The notes below the pieces were generated by a model. It saw nothing but the letters and a program-made list of their open reading frames with translations. It did not search any database and was not told the DNA's origin. A DNA stretch of 41,256 nt from Fuerstiella sp. (lineage in GTDB: Bacteria; Planctomycetota; Planctomycetia; Planctomycetales; Planctomycetaceae): positions 1-41,256 of the forward strand of contig JAQWOH010000003.1 of NCBI GenBank assembly GCA_029245955.1, written 5' to 3'. Positions 1 through 8,952 of this stretch are shown here, in pieces. The position numbers and the translations under genes are program-made. The stretch's first letter is position 1; each line of letters starts with the position of its first letter.

Positions 1-386
1 GGCCCCATCGGCGGATAGTTAAACGTATTATCCATGGCACTGGCTGAGCCACCAGTGGTCATCATCAGGTACAGAGGTGCCTGATCAAAATACGGCAGCA
101 GTGGCGGCAGACCACTCAGTCGCCCCCAGTTTCCGGTGTCGCTTCCGGTCCAACCGGTTCCGCCCTTACCAAAAACAAACGCTCCATACACATCATGATA
201 GTTGTGCAGTGCAAGTCCCAGTTGTTTCAGGTTGTTCTTACACTGAGTACGTCTGGCCGCTTCGCGAGCCTGCTGTACAGCGGGCAGCAGAAGCGCAATC
301 AAAATAGCAATAATTGCGATAACAACGAGCAGCTCAATCAGGGTAAACCCTCTGATGTGCGAGCGGCCCTGCGATGACGGTTTCAT
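1..386 (-). CDS. DUF1559 prepilin-like protein, N-terminal part (runs off window)
   Basis: The minus strand reads open from an ATG at 386 to the window edge, giving about 128 residues. The N-terminus has a short basic leader and then the type IV prepilin motif [17 protein letters not shown] at about residues 13-29, followed by [20 protein letters not shown]. This is the signature start of the DUF1559 family, which is massively expanded in planctomycetes. By family, a prepilin peptidase would cleave after the Gly of GFTLIE, leaving the protein anchored by its hydrophobic helix with the DUF1559 domain outside. The start is fixed by a strong Shine-Dalgarno about 7 nt upstream. The precise role of most DUF1559 proteins is unknown. 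The C-terminal two-thirds lies outside the window. Confidence 0.93.
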   Translation of the reverse strand, partial: MKPSSQGRSHIRGFTLIELLVVIAIIAILIALLLPAVQQAREAARRTQCKNNLKQLGLALHNYHDVYGAFVFGKGGTGWTGSDTGNWGRLSGLPPLLPYFDQAPLYLMMTTGGSASAMDNTFNYPPMG

Positions 387-393
387 GAAAATA

Positions 394-399
394 CCTCCT
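394..399 (-). promoter_or_regulatory. Shine-Dalgarno of the DUF1559 gene
   Basis: On the minus strand AAGGAGGT precedes the ATG at 386 with about 7 nt spacing. It is one of the best ribosome binding sites in the window, where many genes lack a clear one. It decides the start of the prepilin-like gene. Confidence 0.8.
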
Positions 400-585
400 T
401 CGATAGGACACTGACAAAAACAAGACCATTTTCCTGAATTACCGTTATTCAGAAAATCAGCCCCACAAAATGAAAACATTGGTCTGCGCATGTTGAACGA
501 AACTTCGGGCAGTGGCAATGCAGAACGTTTGAGAAAATTCACCAATTACGAAGAAAACCCGTAATATCAGGGTTTTGGAGCTGCT

Positions 586-627
586 CCGCCCGCCCCCCCC
601 TCACCACCACCTGCCCCCCCAAGACCC
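586..627 (-). repeat. Low-complexity G-rich tract (minus strand), possible G-quadruplex
   Basis: The plus strand carries CCC at 589-591, C8 at 593-600, C7 at 614-620 and CCC at 625-627, followed by A8 at 628-635. Read on the minus strand, which is the coding strand of the DUF1559 gene, these are four runs of at least three G, separated by 1, 13 and 4 nt. One loop is long, so a canonical quadruplex is possible but not certain. Homopolymers of this length are also prone to replication slippage and to sequencing error. Confidence 0.5.
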
Positions 628-1419
628 AAAAAAAACATCAACAACGCCAACCGCACATGTCCCCCAAGTGTGCGTCACCACACAGGGATAGTCAGATCCA
701 CACATATGATCGGAGCCCACCATGCCAGACGGTCCACGTGTAATTGGCCACACCATCCGACATGTCTGAAGCTGTGATTCCGGAAGTGGCGTGCAAATTT
801 CTGAGGCGCTGGTAACCAATGTGGCGTGATTCTGGTGCCATCTTTAAGACGTCGAATGAGCCGCAGTGCAGAAACAGGATTCCTCTCTCATCATGAACTC
901 GATTCGCCACATACCAGCTCTTCAGGCGACAACGGTGAATTTATCTGCCGCTCCGCAACGGCTCGGCACCGAATCCGCGGAAATAGTGATCTTCCCCAGG
1001 TTACAGACCATTCAGCGGTGCCAGACGAACGGGGACTTTGAGAAGCCTGTCAACATAAGCAACAGCTGACGTGCGTTGCCTCGCAACGTCGGACTTCAGA
1101 TTCCACGACTGATCACGCCAATGCCATCCTTGCCGTGGCACTCTACGGAACTGACACGGCGACATCAGACTGGCAGGAACTCCAAACCATGCCGTTCCGG
1201 AGGTTGTTGATGGGTATGTTACGAAACAGCTCGCGTGTGTCCGCTGCCAGCCGGGAATATCAATCGCGGTGGCTGAGATAACGTGTGCAAATGTCGATCT
1301 AAAGACCATTCTAATTATTCAAATCAGCCGGGTCTTCGTTTGTCACGGTCTGACGATGCATGTATGCTCTGCCTTAATGCATCCGGACCACAACTCTCAT
1401 CCCATAGGAAACTGTCATT

Positions 1420-1608
1420 ATGAAACGCCTGTTTGCGTTGTTACTGTTTGTCGCATCATCGACTTTCGCGATCACCGGCTGTGGCGAAGCGGACTACTCT
1501 GACATCCCAGAGGTTAATGAGGCAGAAACAGAACAAAAGAATGCTGAAATCGAAAAAGAAATAGAAGCCGAAATGGCAAAGCAGGCGGCTGGTGGTGGCA
1601 AGAAATAA
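1420..1608 (+). CDS. Small charged lipoprotein
   Basis: A 62-residue protein. The N-terminus MKRLFALLLF is a basic plus hydrophobic signal, and the lipobox ITGC at residues 18-21 places the lipidated Cys at 21. The mature part is about 42 residues and very acidic and helical (NEAETEQKNAEIEKEIEAEM), probably a short coiled coil, ending in GGGKK. Tiny lipoproteins of this kind are common in planctomycetes and have no assigned function. The upstream AGGA at about 10 nt is a modest ribosome binding site. A strong terminator starts 32 bp after the stop, so it is probably transcribed alone. Existence is well supported by the lipobox and terminator. The role is unknown. Confidence 0.75.
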   Translation: MKRLFALLLFVASSTFAITGCGEADYSDIPEVNEAETEQKNAEIEKEIEAEMAKQAAGGGKK

Positions 1609-1640
1609 GTTCACACCGTCTCTGATCCGGTCATTGAATG

Positions 1641-1675
1641 AAAAGAGGTTGCAGCACAATGCTGCAACCTCTTTT
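1641..1675. terminator. Bidirectional rho-independent terminator
   Basis: A perfect inverted repeat with 15-bp arms (AAAAGAGGTTGCAGC and its complement) and a 5-nt loop. The arms end in A4 and T4, so a U-run follows the hairpin on both strands. It sits between the converging small lipoprotein gene (stop at 1608) and the LRR gene (stop at 1748) and can serve both. Confidence 0.92.
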
Positions 1676-1747
1676 CGTATAAACAAATTGCAGCATTCAC
1701 ACGACATGCTGCACATTCCAATGTCACATAACGACGATGAATACTGC

Positions 1748-2773
1748 CTATTCGTCAACCAGAAAGGCCGTCTGATGATTTTCGGCAAAGTGTTCGCGGA
1801 CGCCCGACATGGTCACTTCGGTCCCCTTAAGACTAACGGAATATAACGCCGGCAGACCTTTGAATTGCGGGATTGTGTCATCCGTCACTTTGGTGCGATT
1901 TGCGTCCAGCATGTTCAAACCGCTGAAGCCCTTCTGCCCGAGGCCGACGGCCGTAAATTGCGTTCCAGTCACATCCAGATGATAGAGCGCCGCAACATCT
2001 GCCAGCTGCATGATCGCATCGTTGGTCATGCTCACGTTGTCCGCCAAACGGATCAGCTTCAACTTGGCCAGATCGCTTAAGGCGACCAATGATGCTCCGG
2101 TCATGGCGGACTTCGTGATTTCCAGAATCTCCAGATCGCTGAACTTCACAATCGAAGAAATAACGCCGTCTGTGATGTGGGCCGAGCCAATTGACAGTGA
2201 CTTGAGTCCGGGACGCTGTTTCGCGATTCGTTGGATTGTCACTTCCGTAATTCCTGTGCCGTCCAGCGACAATTCTTCCAGTTTCGGCAACGAAGTAATC
2301 ACATCGGCAATCGCATCCGTCAGCGGTATCCGAGACAGCTTCAGCACACGAAGTTCCGCATGATCAGTTAGTGGTTTCAGACCGTCGTCGGTGATCCCAA
2401 CGGCACCGGAAAGGTCCAGAGACCTCAGTGCCTTCGCCCCCGCCAGAGCTTCGATCGCCTGACCAGTCGATTTTGTTCCGGTCAGCGCCAAAACAGAAAG
2501 TGACGGCATTTCTGCCAGCAGCGCAAGTTCTTCGTCATCGACGCCAGGAGCTTCGCCGTGGATTTCCTGCAGACTGGGCATGTTCCTGATCATGGCCATG
2601 TCAGCAGGAGTTGGTGCGCTGTCGGTAAATCGAATTGACATCGGACTACCGTCCAGTCCCCGCGAAACATCAGCGTTCATGACTGCCTTTGATTCGACAA
2701 CGGCTTCATCCTTTTGACATCCGACAACCCCGAACATCAACAGGCAAAGACCAGTCACGCGTGAGTAAGCCAT
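1748..2773 (-). CDS. Leucine-rich-repeat lipoprotein
   Basis: A 341-residue protein. Residues 1-19 form a lipoprotein signal with lipobox VVGC and lipidated Cys19. From about residue 65 on there are roughly ten leucine-rich repeats of 23-26 residues, of the form LxxLxxLxLxxTxITDxxLxxL. Examples are LRSLDLSGAVGITDDGL, LRVLKLSRIPLTDAIAD and LEELSLDGTGITEVTI. This is the cysteine-containing/RNI-like LRR type frequent in planctomycetes. LRRs form a curved solenoid that binds other proteins, and no catalytic motif is seen. The likely location is membrane-anchored and facing the periplasm. AAAGG lies about 9 nt before the ATG. It is transcribed alone toward the shared terminator at 1641-1675. The partner is unknown. 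Confidence 0.88.
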   Translation of the reverse strand: MAYSRVTGLCLLMFGVVGCQKDEAVVESKAVMNADVSRGLDGSPMSIRFTDSAPTPADMAMIRNMPSLQEIHGEAPGVDDEELALLAEMPSLSVLALTGTKSTGQAIEALAGAKALRSLDLSGAVGITDDGLKPLTDHAELRVLKLSRIPLTDAIADVITSLPKLEELSLDGTGITEVTIQRIAKQRPGLKSLSIGSAHITDGVISSIVKFSDLEILEITKSAMTGASLVALSDLAKLKLIRLADNVSMTNDAIMQLADVAALYHLDVTGTQFTAVGLGQKGFSGLNMLDANRTKVTDDTIPQFKGLPALYSVSLKGTEVTMSGVREHFAENHQTAFLVDE

Positions 2774-2917
2774 GGGAAACCTTTCGAATTCACCGAATCA
2801 TTCCGGAATGCAGAACTAAATAAGAGCGTACCATCGATTCTGAAAAGGATAACCAGAGTGGCGCATAAGTCACTTTGCCCGGTACTTATTCCAGGAAAAA
2901 CGCAACCGGGGACTTTG

Positions 2918-5737
2918 CTATTGCTGTGACGACTGCTGAGCTGTGACTTCGTTCATCCACTGTTTGGCGGTCGCTTCCCACAGAAGTCCCTGCTGATACC
3001 ACTGTTGCTTTTCCGGTTCGTCAGCCGCAGCCAGAGCGTCAAGGCGTTCCTGGAAACGCCCCATCGCCATCAGGCCTCCCTCTGCATCACCCTGCAGCTG
3101 TCTGGTTCGACCGTACAGCAGTGTGGCCGTCGGTTGACCTTTTTCCGCCAGAACCAGCAGGTTGGGAAACTGCAAGGCATCTTCCAGTGCAGAATCTTCG
3201 GGCGTCAAACGTTGTGCAGCAAGATACTTGTAAGTCGCGTCTTCGAAGTTAAAGGCCCGAGCGGAAGCCTGAGCCGCCATGATGAATTCCGCCGCCTGCT
3301 GGTATCGACCGACAGTAACGAATTCCTGCTCCGTGGTATCGGGTGACAGAACATCGGACATTGGACCACGACTTAAACGCAGGAAGTTGAGGTTCTGCTG
3401 AGCCGACCAGGGGCCCATGTCAAAACGCGGGACGTCGAATTCCAGTCGCGGCATATCTTCGGTATTCAATGGCAACGACCGAATCGCCCCCTGCAAGCGA
3501 CTTCCGGAGGTCAGAAATGTCGCAATTACCTTGTATGGATCCGTCATCCCGATTTCAGCCATATCCTCCCGAACATCGCTCTCAGACAGCTGTTGCCGAA
3601 CTCGACTCACCGAAAGTCCGGGAGCAGCGTTTCTGCCGACCAGTAACACATAATGGGTCCATCGATTGTGCAGATAGTAAATGGAAACGTTGGGAAAGAC
3701 TGTATCGAACGTGTTGAGCGTCATGCGAAATGCTGCTGTCGACAATCCCCCCAAAGGCATCCAGATCGTCGTGCATCCCCCCTCGGTCATTCCCTCGCGA
3801 CACAGCTGGAAATATTCCAGGTCGTACAGATTTGCACTGGACCGGTATCTCAGGTCTGTACAGTCGGACACGATGATGTCATACCGCTCAGTCGCTCGGG
3901 CCAGGTAGGCTCTGGCATCTGCGTAGATAATGCGATACCGAGGATCGGGATTGTCCAGCAGTCCGTGATTCGCGTCACGCAACAACGGAGCCATGCGAGG
4001 AACATCAGGTGAAATTTCAACGCAATCCAGTTTCTCCAGTTGATCATGTAACAGAAACGAGTGCGACGCCCCACCGCTGCCGAATCCTACCGTCAGCGCG
4101 GATTCAGGCTTGTCCGCGATCAGCATGCTCCAGTGAGCAAGGCATTTCTGATCCGTCTGCATGATATTGGACGTCCCGGCAACAGGGACATCATCGACAC
4201 AGATTCTTCGTTCCCCTACGGGATTCTCAATAACACATACTGTCCCCGTCACACCGTCGTGCAACGCAATGATTTCTTCCCCGGCTCGTAGTGACTGCAA
4301 CCACCAGGATTCTGCAGGAACAAACACGGCGGTCAGTGCCGTGATCATGGCCACCGTTGTATAAACGCGAGCGACTGCCAAACTCCGCGGTTGCATGACG
4401 GCCGCAACGATCAGCATGGAAGCTCCGATCCACAACAGTGACGGCAGCAATCCCAGAAATGGCGGCAGCAGGAACGCCGCCGCCATCGCCCCGATCACAG
4501 CCCCCACTGTGTTGCAGGCGTAAAGCCGACCCACCTCACGACCAATGAACCGGGGATTCCCGACACAGCGAACGGCGATCGGTGTTGCGAGCCCCAGCAG
4601 TATGCAGGGAAGTCCGACAACAGCAGCCGTTCTGAAGACCACTGAACTGACGGCCTTCGCAAAGTCAACCTGCAGCGTCCGGGGATCCACAGTATCCATA
4701 ATCTTTGGGCTGGTCATTAACACACACACTGATAACAGAATGCTGAATCCCGCTCCGGCCACGACAGCTGCAAAAGCCCGCTGCGGTCGTCGAAGGCGAT
4801 CAACAAGGGAATAACCGACGGCAGTCCCCATCACCAAGCCCAGCAATGTAACCGTCAGCACGGCAGAAAAGCTGTATGTCGTATTCTTTAACCGATCAAA
4901 ACCGAACAACAGAGACCGGACCCACAAGTTCTGGGCAGCCAGCCCCGCAAAACCACAGGCAAAGACGCCCAGGCGAACAGTCGCAGGCGATATTGCGGGC
5001 TCAACGGGTGGGCTGCTGGCCATTTCCTGTTCGACCTGAATTGCCGAATCGTGGCTGCGCGTGGACATCGATCCGGAAATCAGCAGTGCGCTGATCGCCG
5101 CCGCAACATTGATGCCAACGGCAATTCCCGATGTGGTGGCAAGGCCGTATTCCTGAATCAACACGAATCCCGCCAGAGCTGCCCCCATTGCAGCTCCCAG
5201 CGTGTTTACTCCATACAGCCACGCAAATCGGCGGCCCAGATGAGAGTTTTTCAAGACAAGGGCCCGGCACATCAGCGGCAGGGTTGCTCCCATCAATCCC
5301 GTGGGAATGATCAGCACCACAAAAATCATGGCGAACTGGCCGAACGCCATCACCACCCCCGAATATCCCTGCATGGCTGCCCACTGGTGGATCCTTTCAA
5401 CCTGGTGGATCCAGCTTCCCATCGATGCCGCGTATCCTGCCAGCATCAGCTCTAACGCCGCGTACCAGCGAACAGGATGACGCACACGGTCTGCATACCT
5501 TGAGACAATCCAGCTGCCCAACCCAAGCCCCGCCATGAACGACCCCGTGGTCGCGGCGATCGCCGGCCCCGTTGACCCGAAGGTCGTGGCCAGTTGCCGA
5601 TACCAGACAACCTCGTAAACGAGACCGGCGAGCCCGGACAACCAGAAGATCAGACCGACAAGAATCAGCAACATGATTGGTGTTTGGGGTTGTTCGTTCC
5701 GAAGGTGCAGCATTCGCACAGCGCACGGCTGAGGCAT
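2918..5737 (-). CDS. Membrane protein fused to spermidine-synthase-like domain with C-terminal helical tail
   Basis: A 939-residue protein. Residues 22-460 hold many hydrophobic helices in two halves (about 22-222 and 254-475), resembling the MFS-like membrane part of fused spermidine-synthase proteins. Residues about 485-700 form a Rossmann methyltransferase-like domain: GFGSGGA at 551-557 (AdoMet-type loop), acidic E574 in CVEIS, D607 in YADAR, and D625/D628 in SDCTDLR where polyamine synthases have their catalytic Asp. Residues 800-939 are a helical, TPR-like tail. Fused MFS/SpeE proteins are known in several phyla, but their substrate is not settled, so polyamine synthesis should not be assumed. 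The start is uncertain: Met22 (5674) lies directly before the first helix, and no good ribosome binding site precedes any candidate. Confidence 0.85.
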   Translation of the reverse strand: MPQPCAVRMLHLRNEQPQTPIMLLILVGLIFWLSGLAGLVYEVVWYRQLATTFGSTGPAIAATTGSFMAGLGLGSWIVSRYADRVRHPVRWYAALELMLAGYAASMGSWIHQVERIHQWAAMQGYSGVVMAFGQFAMIFVVLIIPTGLMGATLPLMCRALVLKNSHLGRRFAWLYGVNTLGAAMGAALAGFVLIQEYGLATTSGIAVGINVAAAISALLISGSMSTRSHDSAIQVEQEMASSPPVEPAISPATVRLGVFACGFAGLAAQNLWVRSLLFGFDRLKNTTYSFSAVLTVTLLGLVMGTAVGYSLVDRLRRPQRAFAAVVAGAGFSILLSVCVLMTSPKIMDTVDPRTLQVDFAKAVSSVVFRTAAVVGLPCILLGLATPIAVRCVGNPRFIGREVGRLYACNTVGAVIGAMAAAFLLPPFLGLLPSLLWIGASMLIVAAVMQPRSLAVARVYTTVAMITALTAVFVPAESWWLQSLRAGEEIIALHDGVTGTVCVIENPVGERRICVDDVPVAGTSNIMQTDQKCLAHWSMLIADKPESALTVGFGSGGASHSFLLHDQLEKLDCVEISPDVPRMAPLLRDANHGLLDNPDPRYRIIYADARAYLARATERYDIIVSDCTDLRYRSSANLYDLEYFQLCREGMTEGGCTTIWMPLGGLSTAAFRMTLNTFDTVFPNVSIYYLHNRWTHYVLLVGRNAAPGLSVSRVRQQLSESDVREDMAEIGMTDPYKVIATFLTSGSRLQGAIRSLPLNTEDMPRLEFDVPRFDMGPWSAQQNLNFLRLSRGPMSDVLSPDTTEQEFVTVGRYQQAAEFIMAAQASARAFNFEDATYKYLAAQRLTPEDSALEDALQFPNLLVLAEKGQPTATLLYGRTRQLQGDAEGGLMAMGRFQERLDALAAADEPEKQQWYQQGLLWEATAKQWMNEVTAQQSSQQ

Positions 5738-6027
5738 CCATCACAAGCTCTGCCCAGCAGCGAGTATAACCAGTGAACTACGTCCCTGTCTCTCAGTTTT
5801 GTTGACAACTACAGGACTTGGCCGGTGCCGACAGCGACGATCAATGTAATCGGTTCCCACAGGCCGCTGCGACACTCATTAATGTGCCGAATCAAGGCGG
5901 GCAACCCGCATACAGCACTCCTGAGCACACTCTGTTGCTGATTTCCGGATACATGGCGACTTCCCGGGACAGACGCAGAACAATTGACAGCAAGCCTCGA
6001 ACACCACTGCAGAAAGTCGTCGCGGAA

Positions 6028-8928
6028 CTACTTTGGTACCCACCATGCCTGCACCCTGTCGCGGCGCTGAACGACAGTCAGTGAGCGGCCTGGCTGAACA
6101 TCAGCAAGAGTCTGGGCGGGGCGATTCGGCCAGTGAACTGTGACCGTACAGCCGTCCGCATGTTCACCCAGACCAAAGGTCAGCGTAGAGTCATTCGAGG
6201 CCTGAAATCCGCCACCACCGGCAATCTTCATGAAGACCGTGCCGTCCCATTGCGAGCTGGATGACATAAGTGTCACCCTGGTGCCATTGGCCTGACGAGA
6301 TACAGTGTCACCGACAAGTCGTATCTGCAGCCAATTTGAGTCGTTAAGGGTATCGTTTTCAAGGAGACACGACGGCTCGTCCAACAACCCCGCAACAAGA
6401 TCCGGCCTGCCGTCTCGGTTCCAGTCCGTGTAAGCCAGGCTGCGGCCAACATGCTTCGCTGTCAGAAATTCAGACTGAGGCACAACGGGAGCAAACCCCG
6501 ATCCTTCTTGATTCCGATAGAATTGGATCAGCATCTGATACGCGACGCCGGCGTCGGACATATCGTCGATGTGCCCGTTAAGAACAACAAGATCGTCAAA
6601 GCCGTCCATGTCCAGGTCAATCGGCTGTGTACCAAATCCCAGCATGCTGATGCTGGGCTGAGTCAGTTGCAGTGACCGTGTCCGGTCAATGAACAGTCCC
6701 GTACCGAGACCGAAATACATCGTGTTGGATTCGTTCAGGAAGTTGGTCACAAAAACGTCGGGCAGCTGATTGTGGTCAAAATCTGAAACAGCAACCCCCA
6801 TGCAAGCCTGCGGCTCACCGGAAACCGCGACCGCAATACCCGCTGCAACTGCGGATTCTTCAAAGCGCGGCACACCCGCCGTCCCCTGGTTCAGCAACAG
6901 AAAATTAGGCACGGCATCATTCGCGACAAAAACGTCGATCAAGCCGTCCAGGTTGAAATCTGTTGCGGCCAAACCCAGTCCTCGACCGTTGTCGTGGACG
7001 ATGCCGGACTGCTTTGAAACATCCCGAAACGTTCCATCGCCGACACTCACCAGCAGCTGATCAGCGGCGGCCGCGAATTCACCGGAGTTGCAGCGTCTGA
7101 GCTCGCCCTGCTCCGCACAGATCTCGGACGCTGCATCAGACAGCGAGAGATAATTGACAACGTACAGATCATCAAACCCGTCGGCATCAAGATCTGCAAA
7201 CACACAACTTGTTGACCACTGGTTGCCGTTAATTCCGGCTGCCGCTGTTACGTCTGAAAAGGTGGCATCGCCATTGTTTCGTAACAGTCGGTTGCCGCCC
7301 ACATTGGCAACGAACACATCCGAAAACCCATCATTGTCAAAGTCGCCGACAGCGATTCCCTGACTGAATTCAGCATCGGCAGCCCCGGCCAACGATGTCA
7401 CGTCGGCCACAGTTCGACCTCGCAGGTTCCGAAACATCTGATCGCTGGACAGTCCGGAACGGACCGGCCATTCGCCCCCCTGTGTCATAAAGATGTCAGG
7501 CCACGAATCGCGATCAAAATCGATGATCCCGGCTCCACCCCCATTGGACTGCACCATCCGTCTTTCCCCGCCCCCGGACACAGCATTCATGAATCGGAAA
7601 TCAAATCCCACGTCCTCTGCGTGACGAGTGAAACGAATCGGAACTGCCGCAGTTTCTCGCTGTCCAAGATTCGCAGATAACGCCGGGACAGGTACCGGGA
7701 ATCCTCCGACCCCTATCGAATTCAGCAAACCGGCAACGATCCGGTCCTGGCTCGGTCTGACCTGGCTTTCGGTATCGATCAGATTTCCATACTGCGGTCC
7801 AAGTCGTTCTTTCCCAAGCCGGATCCAGTTGTCAGCTTCTTCCAGACGTCCGCTCGAAATCAAAAGCGGAATCAGCTGTGTCAATGCTGCCTGTGGCTGA
7901 CTGGCGTCATGCAGGTCATCCAGCAGAGCATCAATCGTCGAACACGCGGCCGCACGTTCGCGGAACGCCGCAGCGACCTGCAAATGTTCCAGTTGTTCAA
8001 GGACAATCGCCATGTGTCGTGTGGCGTCTCCAGACGATGGCTCGACACGAAGAACTTCGTAATACGCTCGAGCTGCCTGAGCCCACTGAGAACGCCGCTC
8101 GGCGAACAGACCTCGCAGCATCCAGACAGATGGCTCGCTCCGGCATGTGTCCGTCAAAGATTCGTACCACGCCACAAACTGTAACTGCCCCTCATCAAGC
8201 AGTACGGTGCCAAGTACCGTCTGTGCGTCGACACACTCCGGAAACGTCTCAAGCACCGTGTTCAGGTCATCGATGGCCGCCTGAATCCTGTTGCCTGAAA
8301 TATTTTCACGAGCAATCGCAATCAAAGGCAGTCGGTCGTTCCGAAGCACAGCCAGGTGACGTCGAAGTGTATCCGGCAATTCCCGCACACGCGACGGATA
8401 CCCATAGTTCAATGCCTGTTCAAAACCAGCAGAGTTGGCTTGAATCTGACGCTTCAGGAACTGACGCGACTCAATCAGACGACCTTCCACCCGCAGCAGG
8501 AATTCCAGCCGACTAGCCGCCAGAGTGTTACCCGAATTCAGAGCGAGTGCCCTGCGATATGCATGCTCGGCATCCGCCAGATGCCCGATCTGTACGGCAG
8601 CTTCCGCCAGATACACCAGGTTTTGAGACCGATCTGTGTCGCCATCGGCCCATTCGACCGCCTGCGCATAGTATTGCATCGCATTCTCAAATCGCCCCTG
8701 TCGCGCGGCCGATTCCCCTGCAACGAGAGCTGCAGCAGAGCTCTGTCGACTGGTGATAATGCCCTTCGCCAGCGATTCTGCTTCTGTAAATTTCTGGTTC
8801 CTGAGCGCTGTCTGAGCTGACTGGAGTTCTTCATCCAGACTGACCGAGGGTGACATTACGTACCAGCACAGAATGCCTGCAGCAACCACGCCCATCAGGA
8901 TGAACGGCTGATTCTTACGAAGCGACAT
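6028..8928 (-). CDS. TPR / FG-GAP (VCBS) / ASPIC-UnbV secreted protein
   Basis: A 966-residue protein anchored by an N-terminal hydrophobic helix (about 7-24). Residues 32-400 are TPR-like helical repeats. Residues about 430-850 carry seven FG-GAP/VCBS-type repeats with DxDxDG calcium-loop cores, for example DFDNDGFSDVF at 529, DLDADGFDDLY at 579, DFNLDGLIDVF at 657, DLDMDGFDDLV at 771 and DWNRDGRPDLV at 835. Residues about 865-955 are the ASPIC/UnbV module (NWLQIRL, GTRVTL, GLGEHADG). The family (CRTAC1-like) forms an extracellular beta-propeller. Its planctomycete role is unknown but is probably adhesion or protein interaction. It starts 24 bp after the stop of the 8953-9822 gene, so the two are probably cotranscribed. 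Confidence 0.9.
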   Translation of the reverse strand: MSLRKNQPFILMGVVAAGILCWYVMSPSVSLDEELQSAQTALRNQKFTEAESLAKGIITSRQSSAAALVAGESAARQGRFENAMQYYAQAVEWADGDTDRSQNLVYLAEAAVQIGHLADAEHAYRRALALNSGNTLAASRLEFLLRVEGRLIESRQFLKRQIQANSAGFEQALNYGYPSRVRELPDTLRRHLAVLRNDRLPLIAIARENISGNRIQAAIDDLNTVLETFPECVDAQTVLGTVLLDEGQLQFVAWYESLTDTCRSEPSVWMLRGLFAERRSQWAQAARAYYEVLRVEPSSGDATRHMAIVLEQLEHLQVAAAFRERAAACSTIDALLDDLHDASQPQAALTQLIPLLISSGRLEEADNWIRLGKERLGPQYGNLIDTESQVRPSQDRIVAGLLNSIGVGGFPVPVPALSANLGQRETAAVPIRFTRHAEDVGFDFRFMNAVSGGGERRMVQSNGGGAGIIDFDRDSWPDIFMTQGGEWPVRSGLSSDQMFRNLRGRTVADVTSLAGAADAEFSQGIAVGDFDNDGFSDVFVANVGGNRLLRNNGDATFSDVTAAAGINGNQWSTSCVFADLDADGFDDLYVVNYLSLSDAASEICAEQGELRRCNSGEFAAAADQLLVSVGDGTFRDVSKQSGIVHDNGRGLGLAATDFNLDGLIDVFVANDAVPNFLLLNQGTAGVPRFEESAVAAGIAVAVSGEPQACMGVAVSDFDHNQLPDVFVTNFLNESNTMYFGLGTGLFIDRTRSLQLTQPSISMLGFGTQPIDLDMDGFDDLVVLNGHIDDMSDAGVAYQMLIQFYRNQEGSGFAPVVPQSEFLTAKHVGRSLAYTDWNRDGRPDLVAGLLDEPSCLLENDTLNDSNWLQIRLVGDTVSRQANGTRVTLMSSSSQWDGTVFMKIAGGGGFQASNDSTLTFGLGEHADGCTVTVHWPNRPAQTLADVQPGRSLTVVQRRDRVQAWWVPK

Positions 8929-8952
8929 GGCAGCGGTAGTGATCGAATATTC

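Larger units (their letters stand above)
387..1419. other. 1-kb intergenic stretch with no convincing gene
   Basis: Short open frames occur on both strands here, but none has a recognisable domain, a good ribosome binding site or convincing protein-like composition. Visible structure: an imperfect inverted repeat CTGAAT...ATTCAG at 434-452 just upstream of the DUF1559 gene, a small hairpin with arms AAAACCC/GGGTTTT at 554-576, and the C-rich tract at 586-627. The longest candidate, a 102-codon minus-strand frame at 1001-1309, looks random. Promoters for the DUF1559 gene (minus) and the small lipoprotein gene (plus) must lie here, but no clear -35/-10 pair stands out. Confidence 0.6.

Noticed and set aside
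1001..1309. 102-codon minus-strand ORF in the left intergenic region
   Set aside because: No homology recognised, Trp/Arg/Ser-rich random-looking sequence and no ribosome binding site.
2918..5737. Assigning speE (spermidine synthase) to the fused membrane protein
   Set aside because: Only the Rossmann domain is similar. Fused membrane versions have no proven spermidine synthase activity, so no gene symbol is given.
7878..8516. 212-codon plus-strand ORF
   Set aside because: Lies opposite the TPR region of the 6028-8928 gene and has no recognisable domain.
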